Positions 5,643 through 12,010 of a stretch of 12,010 bases of DNA are shown here, piece after piece (positions within the stretch are counted from its first letter, which is position 1; each line of letters starts with the position of its first letter). The stretch comes from JBGSZX01 sp964640545 (GTDB taxonomy: Bacteria; Bdellovibrionota; UBA2428). The notes beneath the pieces are model-generated. The model did not search any database. It was not told where the DNA came from and worked only from the letters and a program-made list of their open reading frames with translations. The stretch lies in NCBI GenBank assembly GCA_964640545.1, contig CAZXHL010000077.1, positions 1-12,010 on the forward strand, read 5' to 3'. The position numbers were made by a program, and so were the translations under genes.

Positions 5643-8600
5643 ATGTTTAACCACCGCCACCTAGCCACCCATAACGTACTATTATTCTTTGCCTTATTGA
5701 TATCAGGATTCGCGAATGCGCAGATCCCTGATGAAATCGACCATCAAAAATATCTAACTATCTACCAAAGCAAGAAGGCTACATCCGACAGCCTTAGAAG
5801 CAAAGCTAACGATCAGCATTCATTTGTGCGTTCGTTGGAGAGAGAGCTTGCTGACCTTAATGAGCTCATTCGTAGCTCATACAATCGTGTTGATTGGCTT
5901 GAAAGACGTATGGCGGATCTGGAAAGAGAAAACCCGCAGCTTCGAGATGAAAACGCCCGATTGGCCAATCAGATTCAGCGCCATCAGTTTGAGCTAACCG
6001 CAAATCAGAGGGTTCTCGATCAACTACTTCGAGAAATTCGAGATCTAAGGGACCAGCTCAACAACGCTCAGTCTCGTAAAGATGGACTCAATTCTGAGAT
6101 TGAAGATCTTAACCAAAAAATTCAAAGGCTAACTCGCGAGATCAAAGAAGCGAACGACGCGATTTCTTCAAGCACGGACCGCTTAGCGAAACTCGAAGAA
6201 AAACGTGTGAAAACGCGTCAAGACATCAAAGAGACTCAAGAAAAAATTGCAGAAAAGAAAAATGAGCAGATCCAAGTTCAGACTCGAATCATCAATCTCC
6301 AAAGCAAAAGACCAGAGTTTGAGGCGGCTGTCGCAAGCGATAAAGAAAAGCTCGATCGCTTAAACGAGCGTCTTGTGAAGGTCCAGGCAAATCTTGACCA
6401 ATCACAAGTTGAGCTTAAGGCTGCAAACACCCAATTGAACAAAGCCCAAAAAGCCTTGGATCAGAACAACAATGCGATCGCGGCCAAGGAGCGTGAAATT
6501 GCCGAGCTCGAAAAAACTGAGGCTGCCAAAGAAGCCTCTATCAAAGAGAAGAGACAGGAAGTGCGTTCCAATGAAAAGCGCATTGCTCAGATCGAAACGG
6601 AAATCACCAAATTGCAAAGTGAGATTGCCGATCTAACGGCCAAGGTATCAAGCCTTGAGGCGCAAAATACGGCACTAGAACAGGCGATTGCTGCTATCAG
6701 TGAAGACATTCAGCAAACGAACAAAAAGATTCGCAAACTTCAGTCCGAACCCGCTTCTCCAGAAAGAGATGCAAAAATTGCAAGTCTTGAAGCCGAACTA
6801 GAAAGCCTTAAGACTCAAAAAAATGAAAAAACTCGTGAACAGAAGCAAAACGAGAGACAAATCGCCAACATCAAGCAAAATATTTCAAAGGTAGAAAGTT
6901 CTCTAGCGGCTCTCCCTACTGAGAAATCGAATCTTCTCAGCAAAAACTCTTCACTCTCAGCAAGTATCGATTCGCTTACTGAGGAAGTAAAAGGTGTGCG
7001 TGCTTCCATTAGAGCCGCTGGCAGGGATAGAGATAGTTTGGCAAGTGCAACAGCTGGACTTGAAGCTACTAAGTTAGCAGCTCAAAACGAAGTTGCCGCA
7101 AAACAAGCCAGTAAAACTGATGCTCAAACGAAGCGAGATGACGTCCTTGCCAAGAGAGATGCTCAACAGGGTGAACTCAAGGCGAGCCAAGAGAAATTGG
7201 CTGATAACATCGAAAAGACGAAATCTTCTAAAGAGCGTTTCGCTACTCTCACCGAAAACATTCAAAGACTAGAACAAAAGGAAGCCGCAGACCAAGCTGA
7301 GCTAGCCGACCTTCAGCAAAAGATTCCCAATACCAAGCGTAATATTGATGAACTCAACAGAACTCGCGATGAACTTATTTCTCGCAGATCAAATAGAAAT
7401 TCTGAGCGCGACGTACTTCTCGGGCGCTTGTTCCAAGTTGAGCAACGTATCGCAAATCTAAGAGGCGAAATTCAGAGCAGACGCTCCAATGCAGATGATC
7501 TTGAGAGAGAAAACATGAGGCTAGACACCTTGATCTCTCAGAAGAGTCGCCAGATTAGAAACAATGAAGATACCATCGCTTCTAACTCTCGCGAAATGAG
7601 AGACGGATATGCTGAGATCTCACGTGTGAATGCCGAGATCCCGGTTCTTGAATCTAAGGTTAGACCGTTAGAAAACAAACTTGCTAGCAATCGCGCCACT
7701 GCAGCTAGCTTTGAAACCGAAGCTCAAGTGGCAGAGGACATCACCGCTCGAGCACTTGCAAAATACCGTGAAGTGAGGGCACTATACGACTCTCGTCTTC
7801 TTGCCGCTCAAGACTCAGGTAAAGCTCAAGGACTGAATCTTGGGGAGCAAGATGGCTACCGTGATGGTGATGCCACCGGTCAGCAAGACGGATCGCGTGA
7901 TGGATACGCTCTAGGTCGTGACGAAGGATTTGCTTGGGGAGCTGCCAAAGGCAAGGCTGATGGACTTTCACTTGGTGATCAAGAAGGTTATGCCTACGGA
8001 AGAGCTCTTCCGGAAGCTTACCAAGCGGGTTACGATGCGGGATATCCAGTTGGTGAAGGTGAAGCTGCTCAATATGCACAGCAAACTGACTACCCACAGG
8101 CGCGTAAAGACCGTAAAACTGCCTTGCTTGCAGCTCCAATTAACAAAAGTGTTGTCATCGATAACTCTTCTCGAACTGGATCCAACACGAACTCTGCAGC
8201 ACTTTCGGCAGCTCATTCACAGTTGAGTGTGACGGATAGAGCTACGATTCCATTTGTGATCGAGGCAAGTGAAAGAGAAGCCATGATCAATGAGCTTGGC
8301 ACAGAGTGGGTAGCCATATCTGCAGAAGCTAGTATGACGGATCGCGCGATTCTCGTTGAGGTTCCAGAGCCAGATTTAGGTCGTGCCAACTGTAACCGCG
8401 GGTATGTTGATTTTGATCAAGCTTGTAAGGCTTACTTCGTGGCAGCTTTCAAATCGCAATACGCAAAAATCTACGACCTGCAATATAAGACCTCCTACAA
8501 AACTGCTTTTGACGATCAAAGAGAGACAGCGTTTGAGAAGCACAAGATGGATAAATATCAGGAAAGTTACGATGCAGCTTATGCGCAAGCCTATGCGACA

Positions 8601-9482
8601 GCTAGTGAGCGTGGTGCAAATGATGCCAAGCAAGAAGGCTTTCGCGAAGGCCGTGTTGCTGGCTACCAAGAAAACATCGAGAGCTTGAGGGCTCAGGCTT
8701 ACCAGCTTGGACTTTCTGATGAGACAACTTACTTTGCGTCTAATCCTGTTCTGAGGGTTGAGAGTGTTAAGGTTCGTTTAGCTAGTGAGCTTAATGGTTC
8801 GGAGAAACCGTTTAAAGCGAACGATTTGCTTGCGATTGATTTGGTTGTGACTAACTTTGGTGAAGCGGCTTCGGATGCTGAGAGTATCGGTTTGGTTTTT
8901 GATTCGCTTTCAAGCAATCTTGTTCTTCAGACTAGAGAGCCTACGCTTAAATCAATTCCTGGGAAAACTAGGGCGACGATCAAAAATGTAGCGTTTGCGA
9001 AGATTTCAAAATCGATGGGACGCGGAAGTCTGTCTATGACTCTGAAGTCGAAGTCAAATGATGGCGAGCTTCAGCAGTTTAGAAAGAACATGTCTACTGA
9101 CTTGTTCGTGATTACAGAAAATGTCATTAAGATGGATACCACGCCAGACATCTACAAAAGAAGAGCCGGTTCTCGCCCGGGGCCAAGCAAGACGATCGCT
9201 ACTCAGTATGTGTATGTGGAAGTTACTAATCCACTAAATGAAAATGCTGAAAAAACGATCCGTGCAACACTTAGTGGTCCGAACTTGGAAGACTTAGATA
9301 TTACCGACTCTAGTGATTCTGTAGACAAACTGAAAGCTAGGGATACTGATAAACTTAAAATGACATATAAGATTCGTAGTCGTAACCTTGCAGGACGTTC
9401 AATACCTTTAACGATTCGGGTGTTTTACGGTGATCAGTTGACGGCGGAATACGTGGTAAACGTCGTTCCTAGAAACAATTAG
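5643..9482 (+). CDS. Exported giant coiled-coil protein with GX3 and aromatic tetrad arrays
   Basis: A 1279-residue protein of no family I can name. Residues 1-26 form a signal peptide (hydrophobic core, cleavage after ANA). Residues about 40-720 are heptad-rich coiled coil, dense in Glu, Lys, Gln, Arg and Ala, with probable breaks at prolines 98, 224, 370/373, 425, 562 and 667/674. Residues 726-786 carry Gly at every fourth position, 16 in a row, continuing out of phase at 796, 800 and 804. Residues 932-1008 carry Tyr/Phe at most fourth positions. The only two cysteines, C917 and C928, sit just before this second array and probably form a disulfide. Residues about 1037-1275 look like two beta-sandwich domains (LAIDLVVTNFG, YVYVEVTNPL), as in CARDB-type modules. 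The parts suggest a periplasmic or surface fibre or scaffold, but that is inference. It has a good ribosome binding site and a strong terminator. Confidence 0.93.
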   Translation: MFNHRHLATHNVLLFFALLISGFANAQIPDEIDHQKYLTIYQSKKATSDSLRSKANDQHSFVRSLERELADLNELIRSSYNRVDWLERRMADLERENPQLRDENARLANQIQRHQFELTANQRVLDQLLREIRDLRDQLNNAQSRKDGLNSEIEDLNQKIQRLTREIKEANDAISSSTDRLAKLEEKRVKTRQDIKETQEKIAEKKNEQIQVQTRIINLQSKRPEFEAAVASDKEKLDRLNERLVKVQANLDQSQVELKAANTQLNKAQKALDQNNNAIAAKEREIAELEKTEAAKEASIKEKRQEVRSNEKRIAQIETEITKLQSEIADLTAKVSSLEAQNTALEQAIAAISEDIQQTNKKIRKLQSEPASPERDAKIASLEAELESLKTQKNEKTREQKQNERQIANIKQNISKVESSLAALPTEKSNLLSKNSSLSASIDSLTEEVKGVRASIRAAGRDRDSLASATAGLEATKLAAQNEVAAKQASKTDAQTKRDDVLAKRDAQQGELKASQEKLADNIEKTKSSKERFATLTENIQRLEQKEAADQAELADLQQKIPNTKRNIDELNRTRDELISRRSNRNSERDVLLGRLFQVEQRIANLRGEIQSRRSNADDLERENMRLDTLISQKSRQIRNNEDTIASNSREMRDGYAEISRVNAEIPVLESKVRPLENKLASNRATAASFETEAQVAEDITARALAKYREVRALYDSRLLAAQDSGKAQGLNLGEQDGYRDGDATGQQDGSRDGYALGRDEGFAWGAAKGKADGLSLGDQEGYAYGRALPEAYQAGYDAGYPVGEGEAAQYAQQTDYPQARKDRKTALLAAPINKSVVIDNSSRTGSNTNSAALSAAHSQLSVTDRATIPFVIEASEREAMINELGTEWVAISAEASMTDRAILVEVPEPDLGRANCNRGYVDFDQACKAYFVAAFKSQYAKIYDLQYKTSYKTAFDDQRETAFEKHKMDKYQESYDAAYAQAYATASERGANDAKQEGFREGRVAGYQENIESLRAQAYQLGLSDETTYFASNPVLRVESVKVRLASELNGSEKPFKANDLLAIDLVVTNFGEAASDAESIGLVFDSLSSNLVLQTREPTLKSIPGKTRATIKNVAFAKISKSMGRGSLSMTLKSKSNDGELQQFRKNMSTDLFVITENVIKMDTTPDIYKRRAGSRPGPSKTIATQYVYVEVTNPLNENAEKTIRATLSGPNLEDLDITDSSDSVDKLKARDTDKLKMTYKIRSRNLAGRSIPLTIRVFYGDQLTAEYVVNVVPRNN
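7818..8000 (+). other. Protein-level GX3 array: 16 glycines at exact four-residue period
   Basis: Within the 1279-residue protein, Gly occupies residues 726, 730, 734 and so on to 786 without a miss. Asp or Glu often precedes Gly, and Tyr or Phe follows it at 739, 755, 763 and 783. Gly codons vary (GGT, GGA, GGG, GGC), so the period is kept at protein level and is not a recent DNA repeat. The pattern resembles the deca-GX3 motif of Yae1/Lto1 and the GxxxG stretch of FliH, both helical. Here it should form one helix with a glycine stripe suited to close helix packing. Confidence 0.9.
8433..8666 (+). other. Protein-level aromatic tetrad array (Tyr/Phe every four residues)
   Basis: In residues 932-984 of the same protein, Tyr or Phe occupies 12 of 14 positions spaced by four (932, 936, 940, 944, 948, 952, 956, 964, 972, 976, 980, 984). 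The pattern passes into Gly at 991, 999, 1003 and 1007 with F1000 and Y1008 directly after Gly. In both arrays the aromatic position is the one after the Gly position, so both fit a common tetrad [Gly/Ala/Ser]-[Tyr/Phe]-x-x. Confidence 0.8.
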
Positions 9483-9507
9483 TAATCATAAAATTGACCA
9501 ATTAATT

Positions 9508-9541
9508 ACGGGTCGCATGCCTCGCATGTGACCCGTTTTTT
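9508..9541 (+). terminator. Strong rho-independent terminator of the coiled-coil gene
   Basis: A 13-bp stem (9508-9520 with 9524-9536, one G-U pair) closed by a 3-nt CTC loop and followed by six T (9536-9541), starting 25 nt after the stop codon. The minus-strand gene converges and ends at 9548; read from that side the hairpin lacks a good U-tract, so it mainly serves the plus strand. Confidence 0.95.
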
Positions 9542-9547
9542 GTATGG

Positions 9548-10168
9548 CTAGGGTTCAGGACTAGTGGCCTTGAAGGCTAGGCGTTTGAATGACAAGAGCC
9601 GATTGTTGGCAGGCATTTCGTGGTCTTTAATAAGTTTAAATCCTGCTTTCTCCATCTGGGACTTGACGTCTTCAAAGCTTCTTATTCCTGATTTCTCATC
9701 GCGTTCCTTGAGCTCCTTATCAAACGCTTCATTGCTAGGAGAGGTAAACTTGCCCTCATAGTTGAAGGGGCCATAAATGAACACGAGTGAGCCTTCTCTG
9801 AGTCGTTTTCCAAGTAGCTTAAAGAGGGTCTTATTCTCTTTCCAAGACATGATGTGGAGAGTATTGGCTGTGAATACATACTTAAAAATTCCCTTTGGAA
9901 AATCATCTCGGCCTACCATTAAAGCCTCTGGCCCGAAGACATTCTTGAGCTTGTAGTCCTTGAGCCATTCTTTTATTGCTTTGTGCTTAGCTTTTACATC
10001 GGAAGTGAGCCATTCGACTTCTTTGAAGTACTTAGCTATGTAAACCGCGTGTTCCCCAGTACCACTCCCGATCTCCAAAAGGCGGCCGTCACCTTTGATG
10101 TAGGCTTTTAAAACCTCTAGGATAGGACCCTTGTTTCTTTCGATGGCTGGTGTGGCTTGCTTTTTCAT
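9548..10168 (-). CDS. UPF0585/DUF938 family SAM-dependent methyltransferase (METTL26-like)
   Basis: A 206-residue cytoplasmic class I methyltransferase of the DUF938 (UPF0585) family, whose substrate is unknown. It opens with the family feature ERNKGPILEVL (10-20), then SAM-binding motif I LLEIGSGTGEHAVYIA (30-45) and an acidic residue after strand 2 (TSDVK, D57). Strand 4 is FTANTLHIMSW, followed by the family-typical YGPFNYEGKFTSPSNEAFD and, near the end, MPANNRLLSF. The length matches the family (about 200). No strong Shine-Dalgarno sequence precedes the ATG; ACCGAG is the best candidate. The gene lies 71 bp downstream of the phospholipase D gene on the same strand, so co-transcription is possible, but nothing links their functions. 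The family call is secure. Confidence 0.93.
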   Translation of the reverse strand: MKKQATPAIERNKGPILEVLKAYIKGDGRLLEIGSGTGEHAVYIAKYFKEVEWLTSDVKAKHKAIKEWLKDYKLKNVFGPEALMVGRDDFPKGIFKYVFTANTLHIMSWKENKTLFKLLGKRLREGSLVFIYGPFNYEGKFTSPSNEAFDKELKERDEKSGIRSFEDVKSQMEKAGFKLIKDHEMPANNRLLSFKRLAFKATSPEP

Positions 10169-10239
10169 CTCGGTGCTTTTTTAGTAAGGATACTGAGGCA
10201 GTCTATTCTTGTTTTGAAGATATTGCCATGATCATTCGA

Positions 10240-11817
10240 TTAGAGCAGAAATTTCAACAACCACGCAGGTAGAGCCACAAGGACCGTAGTAAATTTGCCG
10301 TCAGGATTTTTACCAAGTACAGCCACTCTATCTCCCGAGCTGTTAGTCGCTGTGCGATTGCCGTGAATTTGGTAGGAGTGCTTCAGCCGATCGAGCATGT
10401 TGTCTTTGACATCTTTGGAGTAGCCTTCACTGCCCTTGCAGAATACGCCCATTTCAGAATTGTAGTGATTGGAGCGGTTGTCGATGTTGTAGGTTCCGAC
10501 CATAATTTCTGTTTCTAATTCTCCCATCGAGTTGAGAGACTCGTATATTTGAGTTTTAGAGTGAGTTCCCCATCTAGCCTCCTTGACGCTGTCATCGAGT
10601 TTGGTTGTAGCTTCGTCGTGATATAGGCTGGAGTGGACGTGTGTGTTCATCCCCATTCGTGCCCATCTAAACACATCTTTGTAGAGGTTAGCTGCGACAT
10701 ATACGGCATCCGTAGAGGCTAGAGAATTGGTATACATGGTTATCTCGACTTTTCTGTCGAGCAGGTCTTTCATTAGTTTGCGAGACCTACGATTGTTTAA
10801 GATATAAGGAGAGGAAAGATATAGGTGTTTGTTTGTCGAACTAACTTTTTTGTTAAAAACCTTTCTAAGGTAGCGGTAATCATCAGAGTAGTCGTCCACT
10901 AAACGTTTAAGGAAGGTGCCGCCCGGTCTATCGGTTGCGTAAGTTAATTCGGGACAGATATGGCTTTTGGAGTTGTATAGAATTGGTTTGCCGATAGAAG
11001 CGACTTTCTCAAGTAGTTTCTGGTTGGAGTTGTCATCGACTAAGAAGTCCTGCGCTTTTTTGGTTCTTTCTAAATACTCATCGACATTTCGTTTATTACT
11101 AACTTTTCTAGTCACGGTTGATTTGCCATTGGCGGTAGACTTTCTCTTTCTGACAAAATCAGCTGGTCTCGTTGGAAACTGAGGGGCTTCAGATATCCTG
11201 TTTTCAAAGTATTGATCGAAAGAATCTCTAAGAGTTCGGGCCATTGGCCCCTCAATGAGAACATCACGGTCGAGAAAATTATACTTAGGCGAAAGGTCGA
11301 AGTAGTCGTCTTCAATGTTGCGACCACCAGTGATGGCGTATTTGTCATCAACGCTGAGAAGCTTTCTGTGATTCCTAAAATTCATTGAACTAAGTCTAAT
11401 TGTGGCAGCTGTATTGTAGTATTTGACTTCAATCCCTTTTTCTCTAAGAGCTTTTGCGTAGTATTCATCCAATTCAAAAATAGTTACAGACTTGTCGACA
11501 AGAATCCTAACCTTCACTCCACGTTTTGCTGCTTTGACGAGCTCCACGGTGAAGAGTTTGCTTGATTGGTCCAGGGCATAAATGAAGTACTCGACTTCAA
11601 TATTTTTTTTGGCTTTTCTAATAATGTCGATTCGTGCTTGAAGTGAAGCGATTCCGGAGTTTAGTGCGGTCAACTTGTTTTGTTGGCCGTCTGCCGACTT
11701 TTGGACTTGATAGAAGGGGTAGGGGATTTCGTTTTGCAGATCATCGTTTGCAAAAGACTCTTGGCAGTAGAAGCTGGTGCAAGCAAGTCCTGAGAGTAAA
11801 AGATATTTATTGATCAT
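10240..11817 (-). CDS. Exported phospholipase D family protein (ClsC/YmdC-like, two HKD motifs)
   Basis: A two-domain phospholipase D superfamily protein resembling the ClsC type of cardiolipin synthase or phosphatidyltransferase. Numbering from the start at 11817 (525 residues), HKD motif 1 is HRKLLSVD (H150, K152, D157) followed by AITGGRNIEDDYF. Motif 2 is HSKTQIYE (H419, K421, with Glu 426 where Asp is usual) followed by GTYNIDNRSNHYNSEMG. A Lys/Arg-rich insert lies at about 223-244, between the motifs. The C-terminus is hydrophobic (FTTVLVALPAWLLKFLL), as in ClsC-like proteins. The start at 11817 gives a normal signal peptide (MINKYLLLSG..., cleavage near SFA before NDD). In-frame ATGs at 11832 and 11853 would lengthen the N-region, and none has a clear Shine-Dalgarno sequence. 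Expected substrates are membrane phospholipids, but this is not shown; an exported copy could act on its own envelope or on another cell. Confidence 0.9.
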   Translation of the reverse strand: MINKYLLLSGLACTSFYCQESFANDDLQNEIPYPFYQVQKSADGQQNKLTALNSGIASLQARIDIIRKAKKNIEVEYFIYALDQSSKLFTVELVKAAKRGVKVRILVDKSVTIFELDEYYAKALREKGIEVKYYNTAATIRLSSMNFRNHRKLLSVDDKYAITGGRNIEDDYFDLSPKYNFLDRDVLIEGPMARTLRDSFDQYFENRISEAPQFPTRPADFVRKRKSTANGKSTVTRKVSNKRNVDEYLERTKKAQDFLVDDNSNQKLLEKVASIGKPILYNSKSHICPELTYATDRPGGTFLKRLVDDYSDDYRYLRKVFNKKVSSTNKHLYLSSPYILNNRRSRKLMKDLLDRKVEITMYTNSLASTDAVYVAANLYKDVFRWARMGMNTHVHSSLYHDEATTKLDDSVKEARWGTHSKTQIYESLNSMGELETEIMVGTYNIDNRSNHYNSEMGVFCKGSEGYSKDVKDNMLDRLKHSYQIHGNRTATNSSGDRVAVLGKNPDGKFTTVLVALPAWLLKFLL

Positions 11818-11922
11818 GTTTTGAGCCCCCATAGCTGTAACGAAACTAGTCATCTAAGAGCAAAAGGGATGCCGTTCTAAGTGCTTGTATATTGGGACAC
11901 TTTAGTCGTAAATTGATGAGTT

Positions 11923-12010
11923 ATGGACAATGCTGTCTACTTATTAGTCAGTTCGGGAGATGGTAAAGTCTGCACAATATGTGCTAAGAATCACCAAGTT
12001 ACATCACCAT
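11923..12010 (+). CDS. Possible start of a small or partial ORF at the window edge (weak)
   Basis: An ATG at 11923 opens 29 codons that run off the window without a stop, including a Cys-x-x-Cys at codons 17-20. A weak GATGAG lies 2 nt upstream, which is too close for a good Shine-Dalgarno sequence, and an in-frame TGA sits at 11917. An open run of this length is common by chance, and I recognise no family. The remaining bases from 11854 to 11922 are the 5' flank of the phospholipase D gene, with only a weak -10-like TATACA on the minus strand (11886-11891). Confidence 0.18.
   Translation, partial: MDNAVYLLVSSGDGKVCTICAKNHQVTSP

Noticed and set aside
7741..8139. 132-codon open frame on the minus strand inside the coiled-coil gene
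   Set aside because: It lies opposite the GX3 array and the linker after it; the plus frame has clear protein structure and continues far on both sides. The minus frame looks like the antisense product of Gly/Gln/Asp-rich codons.
7818..8666. DNA tandem repeat or recent expansion
   Set aside because: The period is visible only in the protein; Gly codons and neighbouring bases vary, so there is no nucleotide repeat unit.
8383..8688. A +1-frame 101-codon open frame suggesting a frameshift in the coiled-coil gene
   Set aside because: The main frame continues intact with its tetrad pattern and beta-rich C-terminus; the alternative frame is a shadow of biased codons.
11818..11853. Longer start (11853 or 11832) for the phospholipase D
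   Set aside because: These add a non-basic N-terminal stretch before the signal peptide and have no better ribosome binding site. They remain possible; the choice rests on the signal peptide alone.

Overview
The window reads as chromosomal DNA of a Gram-negative bacterium. Four of its seven recognisable genes encode proteins with Sec or lipoprotein signals, two of them outer-membrane-type lipoproteins. Base composition is moderate (mid-40s % GC by eye). The mix of a penicillin-acylase lipoprotein, a DUF3750 protein, an exported giant coiled-coil protein and an exported ClsC-type phospholipase D would suit a Bdellovibrionota-like or other delta-type lineage. That is an impression from the proteins, not a demonstrated placement. 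No tRNA, rRNA, insertion sequence, phage gene or CRISPR array was seen.

Layout: (1) 1-720, minus: the first 240 codons of a class III alcohol dehydrogenase (glutathione-dependent formaldehyde dehydrogenase), cut by the window edge. (2) 877-3036, plus: a penicillin-acylase-family Ntn-hydrolase lipoprotein with a GTG start. (3) 3282-4001, plus: an exported DUF3750 protein. (4) 4233-5489, plus: a lipoprotein with a long low-complexity spacer and a C-terminal domain showing a His/Cys arrangement like clan CD (caspase/gingipain/CHAT) peptidases. (5) 5643-9482, plus: a 1279-residue exported protein with about 680 residues of coiled coil, an array of 16 glycines at exact four-residue spacing, a second four-residue array built on Tyr/Phe, and C-terminal beta-sandwich-like sequence, closed by a strong rho-independent terminator. 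(6) 9548-10168, minus: a UPF0585/DUF938 SAM-dependent methyltransferase. (7) 10240-11817, minus: an exported ClsC-like phospholipase D.

The four plus-strand genes are tandem but separated by 150-245 bp gaps. Two have a -10-like hexamer ending exactly 7 nt before the start codon and no Shine-Dalgarno sequence, which suggests leaderless mRNAs. The other two have good ribosome binding sites and structured leaders. They are therefore probably separate transcription units, not one operon. Their products would all act in the envelope: an amide hydrolase, a DUF3750 protein, a surface lipoprotein with a possible peptidase domain, and a possible filament or scaffold.

The observations most worth following up are the tetrad-repeat architecture of the 1279-residue protein, the putative caspase-like dyad in the lipoprotein just upstream of it, and the structured intergenic region at 4068-4148 with alternative pairings.
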